Shown in pieces: positions 1 through 7,472 of a DNA stretch of 11,593 nt (position 1 is the first letter of the stretch; every line of letters begins with the position of its first letter). The stretch comes from Alphaproteobacteria bacterium (GTDB taxonomy: Bacteria; Pseudomonadota; Alphaproteobacteria; ATCC43930; CGMCC-115725), in assembly GCA_017353855.1 (NCBI GenBank), contig JAFMSA010000075.1, positions 1-11,593 on the forward strand, in the 5' to 3' direction. The translations under genes and the position numbers were made by a program. Below the pieces are notes generated by a model. It saw nothing but the letters and a program-made list of their open reading frames with translations. It was not told where the DNA came from and did not search any database.

Positions 1-1208
1 GCGGTTCGGATCGGCGATTGCGGTCACGACCGCTGTCCTCCTTGTGCAGCCGACACCAGCGGCGCAGCCGCATCTCGATCAGTACAAGGAGCGTCGACGC
101 CATCGCAGCGGGTCCGGATGGTGTGATCGATCGGGCCGGTTCGGATCGGTACGAGGTCCGGCGGGAAGGCGACACGCCCGATCACCAATGCCCGCCCGCC
201 GTTTCGCGAACGGCATCTGGGCCATCTCACGCTCGACCGTATCGACATATGTAAGGTTCCCCAAATGAGGACGGAAGCCTGTAGGGTTTGCTGGTGCCGC
301 TGAGAGAGATGGCGCCCAGCGAAGCCGATAGCGCGGGAATCAGAATCACGCTGCGAGACGCAACGGCTGAGGCGCTGACCGAGGCGCGTTCGGGAGACCA
401 CGCTCGACCTGCAAGCGCTCGCAACGAGCAATCTCAAACCGGCGCCTGGGTCAGCATGCGGCCGCTCTCGATGGAATTGAGACGCGTCATCGAGCCGAAC
501 GGGCGCTGGAGCGGATCGGTTCAATTCAAGGAAGCGCATTAGATTGGAGTATTTTGTGCCGCAGGCGCCGGCCGGGGGATTGGTCGGTTGGCCTTCCGCG
601 GCAGGAGCAGCGGGCGAAGCCTGGATGAGCTCGATGAGCTGCCGGACGCGATCGAGCCATTCGGAGAGTGACCATGTGGGGGTGCCGCCCTTTTGCCGAT
701 CCTTGCGACGAGTCACCCCCGTTCGGCACGATCCGGCGCCAAATGGCCAAATGACGTTGGCCAAATGACGTTGGCCAAATGACGTTGGCCAAATGACGTT
801 GGATCGTCTGAGTGTGCGCCGCGTACCCGGCGGAGTCTTGTGAGCCTCGCCAGCATCGCATTCGACACGACGGAGGCCGGCGCCGATCTGTAACCGCGAG
901 CTTGGCGTCGGGGTGCCATTGGCGGAATATCTCCTGCTGCTCAAAGAGCTCGGCGTCGAGGAAAGCGGGCCGGCGGGATGCAACGCCTTGATTTCACGTG
1001 GCTTCAGCGAATTGGTTCACGCTCAACGGTAATCAATGTGAGCGTGTGGTTCGAAGGGTCGCAGGCGAGGGCGGGCCAATCCGGGGTGCTGGAGCCTGCT
1101 GACGCCGGGACAAGGGCGGCAACGCAATGCAGCAGCACAGGCGCGACAGGGTGGCCGAAACTGCCGGCAGGGGTATGATCGGCTGCCCATTCTGCGCAGG
1201 AGCCCCTC
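1..1208. other. Gene-poor stretch upstream of scoA, possibly decayed coding sequence
   Basis: I find no gene I can support here. Frame 2 opens at the left edge with a signal-peptide-like stretch (hydrophobic AIAVTTAVLLV followed by PTPAAQ, about positions 2-91), but it turns into Arg-rich low-quality sequence, as after a frameshift. A stop-free + frame at 844-1032 reads LGVGVPLAEYLLLLKELGVEE in its middle and looks protein-like, but it has no start codon or ribosome binding site. On the minus strand a 319-codon open frame (24-983) runs through the tandem repeat and has Arg/Ser-rich composition typical of a GC-rich shadow frame. The stretch may be gene remains. The only clear structure is the tandem repeat at 745-802. 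Confidence 0.5.
745..802. repeat. Perfect 14-bp tandem repeat, four copies
   Basis: The unit GGCCAAATGACGTT occurs four times without a mismatch (745-758, 759-772, 773-786, 787-800) and is followed by the first two bases of a fifth copy. Each junction creates the 8-bp palindrome TTGGCCAA, recurring every 14 bp. A degenerate lead-in, CGCCAAAT, precedes the array at 737-744. Fourteen is not a multiple of three, so the array does not encode a simple peptide repeat. It lies about 400 bp upstream of scoA in the gene-poor stretch. It could be a replication-slippage microsatellite or an array of protein sites; nothing in the sequence decides. Confidence 0.95.
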
Positions 1209-1913
1209 ATGAACAAAATCTATCCCGATGCTCATGCCGCACTCGCCGGCCTGTTGCGCGACGGCATCACGATCATGTCGGGAGGGTTCGGACTCTGCGG
1301 CATACCGGAACTCCTTATCGCCGCAATCCGTGATTCCGGCGTCAGGGGGCTAACCGTCATCTCCAATAATGCCGGGATCGACGCGGCCGGGCTCGGCCTG
1401 CTACTGGAGACCCGGCAAATCCGCAAGATGGTGTCGTCTTACGTCGGCGAGAACAAGCTGTTTGCCGATCTTTATCTGAGCGGCGCGCTCGAGTTGGAGT
1501 TCAATCCGCAGGGGACCCTGGCGGAGCGGATTCGCGCCGGCGGGGCCGGAATTCCGGCATTCTTCACAAAGACCGGAGTCGGAACGCTGATCGCGGAAGG
1601 AAAAGAGGTTCGTGAGTTCGACGGCGAGAATTATGTGATGGAGAAAGGACTGGTCGCCGATCTCTCGGTCATCCATGCCTGGAAGGCCGACCGGGAAGGC
1701 AACCTCGTCTACCGGAAGACGGCGCGCAACTTCAATCCGGTGATGGCGACCGCCGGACGGATCACCGTGGCGGAGGTGGAGCATCTGGTCGAGCCGGGCG
1801 CGCTCGATCCCGACCACATCCATACGCCGGGTATTTTTGTGCAGCGGATCGTGCGCGCCGCGACATTCGAAAAACCCATCGAGCAGCGTACGGTGCGAAA
1901 GCGCGGCAACTGA
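1209..1913 (+). CDS. scoA: 3-oxoacid (succinyl-CoA:3-ketoacid) CoA-transferase subunit A
   Basis: This is the alpha subunit of a class I CoA-transferase. With subunit B it moves CoA from succinyl-CoA to acetoacetate in the cytoplasm. The 234-residue protein has the usual family length. Residues 18-33 match the family signature around SGGFGLCGIP, the conserved NNAG follows at 53-56, YVGENKLF at 78-85 and the QGTLAERIRAGGAG stretch at 101-114. These last two favour the SCOT branch. The ATG is preceded by AGGAG (1198-1202) at a 6-nt spacing. scoB starts 17 bp downstream, so the two form an operon. The close relatives PcaI (3-oxoadipate) and AtoD (short-chain acyl-CoA) cannot be fully excluded, but no aromatic-degradation genes lie nearby. 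The family is secure; the exact substrate is less so. Confidence 0.95.
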   Translation: MNKIYPDAHAALAGLLRDGITIMSGGFGLCGIPELLIAAIRDSGVRGLTVISNNAGIDAAGLGLLLETRQIRKMVSSYVGENKLFADLYLSGALELEFNPQGTLAERIRAGGAGIPAFFTKTGVGTLIAEGKEVREFDGENYVMEKGLVADLSVIHAWKADREGNLVYRKTARNFNPVMATAGRITVAEVEHLVEPGALDPDHIHTPGIFVQRIVRAATFEKPIEQRTVRKRGN

Positions 1914-1930
1914 AACAGGAGTCCAGCGAC

Positions 1931-2566
1931 ATGGCCTGGTCACGCGACGACATGGCACGCCGCGCCGCGGCGGAACTGCAAGACGGCTTCTACGTCAACC
2001 TCGGTATCGGAATCCCGACCCTGGTGTCGAACTTCATCCCGCCCGGGATTACGGTGCAGCTCCAGAGCGAGAACGGCATGCTCGGAATGGGGCCTTTCCC
2101 GTTCGAAGGCGAGGAGGATCCCGACCTGATCAATGCCGGCAAGCAGACCATCACCGAGCTGCCGACGACCAGCTATTTCGACAGCGCACAGTCCTTCGGG
2201 ATGATCCGCGGCGGTCACATTGATGTTTCGATCCTTGGAGCAATGCAGGTGGCGCAGAACGGCGATCTCGCCAACTGGATGATCCCGGGGCGGATGGTGA
2301 AGGGGATGGGCGGCGCCATGGATCTCGTCGCGGGCGTCAAGCGGGTCGTCGTCTTGATGGAGCACACGGCGCGGAACGAGCCGAAACTGCTGCGGGAGTG
2401 TACCCTGCCGCTGACCGGCAAGGGGGTGGTCGACATGGTCATCACCGATCTCGGGGTTTTTGAGATCGACCGCGCGGGAATGACGCTGACGGAGCTGGCG
2501 CCCGATGTATCGCTCGACGAAATTCGCCAGAAAACAGAGGCTTCCTTTATCGTGCGCGTCGAGTAG
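1931..2566 (+). CDS. scoB: 3-oxoacid (succinyl-CoA:3-ketoacid) CoA-transferase subunit B
   Basis: This is the beta subunit and carries the active-site glutamate that forms the enzyme-CoA thioester. The glutamate is visible as Glu47 in QSENG (45-49), the family's second signature. Further family landmarks are GIGIPTLV near residue 25, GGHIDVSILGAMQV in the middle, and GRMVKGMGGAMDLV. The length of 211 residues is normal and nothing is missing. The ATG follows AGGAG (1917-1921) at a 9-nt spacing. The gene is paired with scoA by position and needs it for activity. Expected roles are acetoacetate use and polyhydroxybutyrate breakdown. No rho-independent terminator with a T-tract follows; a GC palindrome GCCGGCGCCGGC lies near 2590-2601. 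Confidence 0.95.
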   Translation: MAWSRDDMARRAAAELQDGFYVNLGIGIPTLVSNFIPPGITVQLQSENGMLGMGPFPFEGEEDPDLINAGKQTITELPTTSYFDSAQSFGMIRGGHIDVSILGAMQVAQNGDLANWMIPGRMVKGMGGAMDLVAGVKRVVVLMEHTARNEPKLLRECTLPLTGKGVVDMVITDLGVFEIDRAGMTLTELAPDVSLDEIRQKTEASFIVRVE

Positions 2567-3180
2567 CGCGGCCGGCAAACCACAATCTCGCCGGCGCCGG
2601 CGGTCCCGTGGCACAACTATCTCGCGATGCGCCGAGCCGCGTTCCCGAGTCTGCAAACTCACCTGCGAAGCCACCAGAGCAAAGGCGCCCTGCGATCAGG
2701 TGGCGCTCGAAGCCTACTCGTTACACAGTCGATTTCTCGATCTGCTTGCGCTGGGGCGGCGTCCGGCAAGGCGCGACGGCGAGAGGTTGAGCCGGCTCGT
2801 GAGGGCGTATGCGCGGCGACGATCCTCACCGAGGATCAGGGCTCAGCCGACCCCGCGGATCGTCAGCCGCAGGCCCGCAACAGGAGGTTCGGGAAAAGCC
2901 GCAGCGGCGTGAACGCACCGCCGTGGTGCGGCAGGGGATGAATTCCGGCGCAGACGGACCGTATGCGGCTTACCGTCCTTGACTCCCGCAGCTGTCCCGA
3001 ATGGGGCGATCCGTTCAGACCTCCGGTATTTGTGCCCGGGCTCGCGGGCGGTTGCTTTTTACGCGAAGCCGGCCGCCTCGCCTCCTCCCGGATGCTGCGC
3101 CACATCGACGGATTTGCACGGATTTGCTAAGTTAGGTGCCGGCGCGCTGCTGCCGCTACCAGAATTTCCAGAGATCGATC
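2567..3180. other. Intergenic stretch between scoB and the opgC-like gene
   Basis: About 600 bases without a gene I can support. One + frame (about 2693-2830) reads VALEAYSLHSRFLDLLALGRR and then turns Arg-rich. It has no credible start or ribosome binding site and I do not recognise it. A short frame ends at the stop near 2980 after DGPYAAYRP, also without known relatives. Base composition changes sharply near 3230, where AT-rich sequence begins. The only exact repeat I see is the 10-bp tandem pair at 3108-3127. No clear promoter can be named for the downstream cassette. Confidence 0.5.
3108..3127. repeat. 10-bp tandem duplication upstream of the opgC-like gene
   Basis: ACGGATTTGC occurs twice back to back (3108-3117 and 3118-3127), 53 bp before the chosen start of the opgC-like gene. 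The placement would suit a regulator site or a chance slippage event. Two copies alone cannot separate these. Confidence 0.6.
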
Positions 3181-4338
3181 GTGCCGCCTGTTCAGTCACG
3201 CGATTTTCGTCTCGATTTCTTCCGCGGTGTGGCTCTTATTTTTATGTTTATCGACCATATCCCGGAAAATATTCTTAGCAATTTCACAATCCAGGCAGTC
3301 CAATTTTATGATGCTGCAGAGATTTTCATTTTTATTTCGGGTTACACCGCCGCACTCGTTTACGGCCGAACGCTGGCCTTACAAGGGCCATCCTACGCCA
3401 CCGCGCGGATCCTCAGGCGCGCGTGGCAGCTCTATGTTGCCCATATCTTCCTCTTCGTCATGTTCACTGCCGAAGTGTCGTACACGGTTATGACGTTCAA
3501 TAACCCCATGTACAATGATGAGATGCGTGTCGGGGACTTTCTCGGAGAGCCGCATGTCGCCATCGTCAAGGCGCTTCTCCTTCAATTTCAACCGACGTTT
3601 CTCGACATTCTGCCTTTGTACATCCTGCTTTTGGCTATTTTTCCGATCGTCCTCCTGGGGCTGCGGCGACAGCCGCTCATGGTATTGCTTCCGTCCTTCC
3701 TGCTCTACGTGATCGTGCAGCTGACCAACCTATCGGTGCCGGCCTATCCTGAAGGCGATGTCTGGTATTTCAATCCGCTCGCTTGGCAATTCCCGTTCAT
3801 CGCAGGGGCGGCGCTGAGCGTCAACGGCGTCCGAGCAAGCCGTTGGCGCCGTCTGCAACGTATTGCTCTCCCGGCGGCAGCCGTAATCGTGGCGGTGGGC
3901 CTCGTCATCAGGTTCAGCTGGACAATCCATGGCGTGTGGGACTCGTTTCCGGGCCTTTTCCTGAAGGAGCTGTCCCCCATCAATAAGAGTAATTTGTCCG
4001 CGATCCGCCTCATTCCTTTTTTTGCGTCTGTACTGATTGTTGCGGCCCTTGTGTCGCGGGACGCCGCATTTTTACGGTGGCCGGCAGCCAAACCGTGGAT
4101 TCTTTGTGGCCAACACTCGCTGGAGATTTTTTGTCTCGGAATTCTGCTCTCTGCGCTGGGCCATTTTGTGCTTTCGGAATACGATTCCGGGATTGTGACC
4201 CAGCTCGCCGTCAATCTTGCGGGTGTTCTCGCGATGTGCCTCATTGCGAGAATGATCGACTGGTATAAAACCATGGAGCGGGTGGCCATGGGGGAGCGCT
4301 CCGGCAAGCCGGTTCGCGAGAAACGTATCACTCCATGA
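3181..4338 (+). CDS. OpgC-like inner-membrane acyltransferase-family protein
   Basis: A 385-residue polytopic protein resembling OpgC, which in Rhodobacter adds succinyl groups to osmoregulated periplasmic glucans. The N-terminal RDFRLDFFRGVAL and DHIPEN segments (residues 7-30) are typical of the family, which is related to acyltransferase-3 proteins. Further hydrophobic blocks give roughly ten membrane segments, and a basic tail follows. I chose GTG 3181 because the family motif begins just after it and GAGA lies a few bases upstream. An in-frame GTG at 3136 would add 15 residues (beginning PARCCRYQ) and has no ribosome binding site. The first part of the gene is AT-rich (22 of 60 bases GC at 3241-3300, 24 of 60 at 3301-3360), unlike its neighbours. 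It overlaps the next gene by ATGA. The acyl group and target are unknown. Confidence 0.85.
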   Translation: MPPVQSRDFRLDFFRGVALIFMFIDHIPENILSNFTIQAVQFYDAAEIFIFISGYTAALVYGRTLALQGPSYATARILRRAWQLYVAHIFLFVMFTAEVSYTVMTFNNPMYNDEMRVGDFLGEPHVAIVKALLLQFQPTFLDILPLYILLLAIFPIVLLGLRRQPLMVLLPSFLLYVIVQLTNLSVPAYPEGDVWYFNPLAWQFPFIAGAALSVNGVRASRWRRLQRIALPAAAVIVAVGLVIRFSWTIHGVWDSFPGLFLKELSPINKSNLSAIRLIPFFASVLIVAALVSRDAAFLRWPAAKPWILCGQHSLEIFCLGILLSALGHFVLSEYDSGIVTQLAVNLAGVLAMCLIARMIDWYKTMERVAMGERSGKPVREKRITP

Positions 4339-5102
4339 TCAGCCGCCGGACCGTCCGGCGCGGCGGATCGCTACTGCTGCTGGTCGGAGAGCTCGTGCTG
4401 ACGGAATTGTCCCCTTTGCCGGCGGCGTTCGCGGGTCCCGACGCGTGCGAGGTTCCCGACGAACTGATGCAAATCGACGAAAAGCTGCCTCATCTCGCCG
4501 AAAGACTTCACGCCAATGAGCCGGTCAAGATTGTCGCGATCGGCGGAGCTTCGACGAGGGGTTTGGCTGCTGGTTCGCCCAACCTCGCTTATCCTCACCG
4601 TCTGCAGGAGATCCTCGCCCGCTGGTATCCATCCTCGCCGATCACTGTCGTAAATCAGGGGGCTCCGCGGCAGAGCGCACAGCAGATGCTGGAGCGCTTC
4701 CCGACCGACGTGATACCCGAAGATCCCGTTTTGGTACTTTGGGAAACCGGTACGACCGATGCCGTGCGCGGCGTCGGCGTCGATGAGTTTGCCACAACCT
4801 TGCAAACCGGCATCGACGAGCTAAAGGCGCGCGGGATCGACATCATGCTCGTCAACATGCAATTCTCACACAGTACCGCGACCGTGATCGATTTCGAGCG
4901 CTATCTCGATGCGCTTCACCGGGTTGGTGATGTCAATGACGTCATTGTCTTTCCGCGTTTCGAAATGATGCGCTACTGGAGCGAGCAGAACGTGTTCAAT
5001 TTTGACGGGGTCGTGAAAGGCGAACGCGCCGCTCTTGCCGGCAAAGTTTACGAATGCATCGCGGGCAAGCTGGCGCAAGCCATCCGGATTGCCCTGCATT
5101 GA
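4335..5102 (+). CDS. Exported SGNH-fold protein lacking catalytic residues (probable pseudo-hydrolase)
   Basis: A 255-residue protein with an N-terminal export signal: basic MISRRTVRRGG, a hydrophobic core and a likely cleavage after AFA (residue 33). It aligns with the next protein along its length (IGGAST against MGSSST, YPHRL against YPNRL, PRFEMMRYW against RRFDIMREW). All main SGNH catalytic positions except the Asp differ. Block I reads GGAST with Ala72 where the serine should be. Block II reads NQGAPRQ without the SG. Block III reads GTTD with Thr141 instead of Asn. The C-terminal DGVV (224-227) has Val in place of the His. Cys38 and Cys241 match Cys42 and Cys245 of the next protein and may form a disulfide in the periplasm. 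The start overlaps the opgC-like stop (ATGA), and the stop overlaps the next start (TTGA). Probably a structural, binding or regulatory partner. Confidence 0.85.
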   Translation: MISRRTVRRGGSLLLLVGELVLTELSPLPAAFAGPDACEVPDELMQIDEKLPHLAERLHANEPVKIVAIGGASTRGLAAGSPNLAYPHRLQEILARWYPSSPITVVNQGAPRQSAQQMLERFPTDVIPEDPVLVLWETGTTDAVRGVGVDEFATTLQTGIDELKARGIDIMLVNMQFSHSTATVIDFERYLDALHRVGDVNDVIVFPRFEMMRYWSEQNVFNFDGVVKGERAALAGKVYECIAGKLAQAIRIALH

Positions 5103-5980
5103 GTGCCAGGCGCGACATAAGATGCCCCGTCATAAGCCGCCTCCTCGGCGCGCTCGCCATCACCTGGGCTTCCAGTTTGCCGATGCTGGCCGAGCCGGCG
5201 CTGGCTGCGGGCCCGGCAAGCTGTGACGCCTCGCCGGTGCTGAGCTCCATCGACACCGCGCTCGAGCGAAGCGCATCCCATGTGCAGTCCGGCAAGCCGC
5301 TGACCATTGTGGCAATGGGTTCGTCCTCGACTCTCGGAGTCGGTGCGAGCAGCCCGGCGATGAATTATCCGAATCGTCTCGAACGGGATCTGAAGGACCG
5401 GTTTCCCGCCATCCCGATCAGGGTTATCAACCATGGCATGAGCGGGCAGGACGTACCGGAGGAGTTGACCCGTCTCCACCGGGACGTCCTTGCCGAACAT
5501 CCCGATCTGGTTATCTGGCAGGTCGGCACGAATGCGGTGCTGCGGCGGGATGACCTCTCGGCGGACGAACAGTTGATTGCGCGGGGTGTCGCGCTAATGA
5601 AGGAGCACCGGATCGACGTCGTGTTGATGGATCTGCAATACGCGCCACGAGTACTCGCACGCTCGGCTTGGGCCGAAATGGAACGGGTGATCGCCGACAT
5701 CGCCCGCGGCGCCGATGTCGGGCTGTTTCGTCGTTTCGATATCATGCGCGAATGGGACCACACGCAGCGGCTCGCGCCCGCGGCGATAATCGGGGCCGAC
5801 GGGCTGCATATGACCGATGCAAGTTACGGTTGCCTGGCCGACCAGCTGGCTGAGGCGCTCGCGTGGAACTGGTGGTCCCGTGCCAAACTGGCGCATTCGC
5901 CCAACCGCAACCCGCACACGTTGGCGGGCGTTGAAGGCTCTGCGGGAACAGGACCCGCCCGCTCTGCCCGAGAGCCCTGA
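5099..5980 (+). CDS. Exported SGNH/GDSL-type hydrolase or acyltransferase
   Basis: A 293-residue secreted SGNH protein. A basic start (SARRDIR) and a hydrophobic stretch end at a likely cleavage site near ALA (residue 36). The catalytic blocks are intact: GSSST with Ser76, NHGMSG at 111-116, GTN with Asn145, and DGLH with Asp234 and His237. The last 30 or so residues are a Pro/Gly/Ala-rich tail outside the fold. The chosen start is TTG 5099, giving a TTGA overlap with the upstream stop, the same geometry as the ATGA before it, and a normal signal-peptide length. An in-frame ATG at 5054 would give an oddly long charged leader. There is no good ribosome binding site, so translational coupling is likely. 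Next to an OpgC-like protein it may add or remove acyl groups on an envelope glycan. The substrate is not visible. Confidence 0.85.
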   Translation: MSARRDIRCPVISRLLGALAITWASSLPMLAEPALAAGPASCDASPVLSSIDTALERSASHVQSGKPLTIVAMGSSSTLGVGASSPAMNYPNRLERDLKDRFPAIPIRVINHGMSGQDVPEELTRLHRDVLAEHPDLVIWQVGTNAVLRRDDLSADEQLIARGVALMKEHRIDVVLMDLQYAPRVLARSAWAEMERVIADIARGADVGLFRRFDIMREWDHTQRLAPAAIIGADGLHMTDASYGCLADQLAEALAWNWWSRAKLAHSPNRNPHTLAGVEGSAGTGPARSAREP

Positions 5981-6497
5981 GGTTAACTTGCTCGGGCGAC
6001 CGAAACGGCTCGGTGTCCAGCGGATTCGGCCGTAAAGCCTCGCGAAAGGTGCTGGAACACGCGCATCGCGCGCGCTCCGGTTCGGGGTATCGACAAACCT
6101 GCACGGCAATGCCTGTCAAGGAACAGTGTGCACCTCACCCGCGGGTCGGCACCGTCGATTCGCCCGCGCAGCGCACTTTCTGTTGCGTCACGGACCCGCG
6201 GGCCGGCGCGGGGCGCCGCCCGAAGCCGGGGCGACAGGTGCCTGGACGATCGGCTGGAGCACGGCGTACGTCCTTCCGGAGCGCCGCTTCGCAGCTTCCT
6301 GAGGCGAGGAATTTTCTTTATGTCAGGAGCGGCGTGCCTCATGCTGGGGACTGTCCAGCGGGAGCGTCTTGAAGCATGTACGGTCGCGATGCAGCGGATT
6401 TCCGGACATCCGTGCGTTGCGCGGAAGACGAGGCAACATGCGCTCGGTCGTATCGCTCGCCTCGACTTGCGGACGCCACCTGAGGGAGGGGAGAGAA
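5981..6497. other. Intergenic stretch before the NHL-repeat gene
   Basis: About 520 GC-rich bases with no supported gene. An ATG at 6320 sits behind GAGGCGAGGA and opens MSGAACLMLG, but its frame runs 240 bp into the next gene in the wrong phase and is Arg-rich, so I do not call it. ACCCGCGGG occurs twice (from 6137 and 6194). No hairpin with a T-tract marks the end of the upstream cassette and no convincing promoter boxes are seen. The short AT-rich run ATTTTCTTTAT at 6311-6321 is the only AT-rich spot. Confidence 0.5.
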
Positions 6498-7457
6498 ATG
6501 GCAGACATCGTAGGCAGCGGCGACTTCAAATACCGGGTTGTCGAGAATTGGGCGAAGCTTCCGGACGGTTGGTCGTTCAAGGAGGTCGCTGCGGTCGGCG
6601 TCGACACCGAGGGCCGGGTCTACGCCTTCAATCGAGGCCAGCATCCGATGATCGTGTTAGACCGCGACGGCAATTTCCTGCGGTCTTGGGGCGAGGGCTT
6701 GTGGCCGCGCGCTCACGGTCTGCATATGGGCCCTGACGAGAGCATCTACTTGACCGATGATGGGGCGCATTGCGTCCGTAAATGCTCGCTGGACGGCAAG
6801 ATCCTGCTGGAGATCGGCATTCCCGGCAGGCCTTCGCCGTATATGAGCGGAGAGCCATTCCATCGCTGCACGCATACTGCATTGTCGCCGACAGGCGAGA
6901 TCTACGTTTCCGACGGGTATGGCAATGCCAAAGTGCACAAATTCTCGCCAGACGGGAAATTGCTGATGTCTTGGGGCGAGCCCGGCACCGGTCCGGGCGA
7001 GTTTAACATTGTCCACAACATCTGCACCGACGCCGATGGATGGGTTTATGTCGCCGACCGTGAGAACCACCGCGTGCAGGTGTTCGACGGCAACGGCAAA
7101 TACGAGACGCAGTGGAACAATCTGCACCGCCCGTGCGGCCTTTACATGGATTATACGCGCTATCCGGTCTGCTATATCGGTGAACTCGGGCCGTCGATGG
7201 CGGTCAACCGCGCCAGCCCGAATCTCGGGCCACGGGTCAGCATCGTCGACCATCAGGGTAAGCTGCTCTCGCGCTTTGGTGACGCTCATGCCGGTCTCGG
7301 CCCGACGGCGTTCCTCGGGCCGCACGGGATGTGCGTCGATTCGCACGGCGACATCTATGTCGGCGAGGTTTCCTGGACCTTGTGGCCGTCCTCTTTTCCG
7401 GAGACCCCTCGGCCCGAGACGCTGCGCTGCTTGCGTAAATTCGAAAAGCTCCACTGA
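6498..7457 (+). CDS. NHL-repeat beta-propeller protein, peptidyl-alpha-hydroxyglycine amidating lyase-like
   Basis: A 319-residue NHL propeller protein. Blades recur as short motifs such as GRVYAFNRG, ESIYLTDDG, GEIYVSDGYGN, GWVYVADREN and GDIYVGEV. It resembles the lyase domain that cleaves hydroxyglycine peptides to amides and glyoxylate. From memory of the rat enzyme, its zinc histidines and substrate residues have counterparts here: Arg46 (FNRG), His73, Tyr141 (SDGYGN), His173 (IVHN), Arg188 (ADREN) and His276 (GPHG). There is no signal peptide, so it is probably cytoplasmic, unlike the animal enzyme, and no monooxygenase partner is nearby. ATG 6498 follows GGGAGGGG closely. Upstream in-frame starts (from 6369) give an Arg-rich leader that does not look coding. 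zapA begins 15 bp after the stop. The fold is secure; the reaction is uncertain. Confidence 0.85.
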   Translation: MADIVGSGDFKYRVVENWAKLPDGWSFKEVAAVGVDTEGRVYAFNRGQHPMIVLDRDGNFLRSWGEGLWPRAHGLHMGPDESIYLTDDGAHCVRKCSLDGKILLEIGIPGRPSPYMSGEPFHRCTHTALSPTGEIYVSDGYGNAKVHKFSPDGKLLMSWGEPGTGPGEFNIVHNICTDADGWVYVADRENHRVQVFDGNGKYETQWNNLHRPCGLYMDYTRYPVCYIGELGPSMAVNRASPNLGPRVSIVDHQGKLLSRFGDAHAGLGPTAFLGPHGMCVDSHGDIYVGEVSWTLWPSSFPETPRPETLRCLRKFEKLH

Positions 7458-7472
7458 CCAGGGCGAGGGCCG

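Noticed and set aside
290..360. GGGTTTGCTGGTGCCGCTGAG region as a TPP riboswitch
   Set aside because: It has the CTGAGA motif but lacks the second conserved part (ACCTGAT with the downstream GCGNAGGGA), and no thiamine gene follows.
745..802. Tandem array as a CRISPR
   Set aside because: Units are 14 bp and directly adjacent, with no spacers, and there are no cas genes.
24..983. Long minus-strand open frame of 319 codons
   Set aside because: Rich in Arg, Ser and Pro, crosses a non-triplet tandem repeat, shows no recognisable domain and no ribosome binding site. Long shadow frames are common in GC-rich DNA.
1401..2674. Minus-strand open frames opposite scoA and scoB
   Set aside because: They are antisense shadows of two strongly supported genes and have no recognisable features of their own.
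2505..2912. Open frame overlapping the end of scoB
   Set aside because: It begins inside scoB, is Arg/Ser-rich, and has no ribosome binding site. Only a short inner part looks protein-like.
2930..2990. CGGACCGTATGCGGCTTACCGT as a group II intron domain V
   Set aside because: It looks similar at first, but the stem does not fold with the required tetraloop and bulge, and no intron protein is nearby.
6320..6736. Small open frame with a good GAGGCGAGGA ribosome binding site
   Set aside because: It runs about 240 bp into the NHL gene in another phase and has Arg-rich shadow-like composition. A leader peptide cannot be excluded but is not supported.
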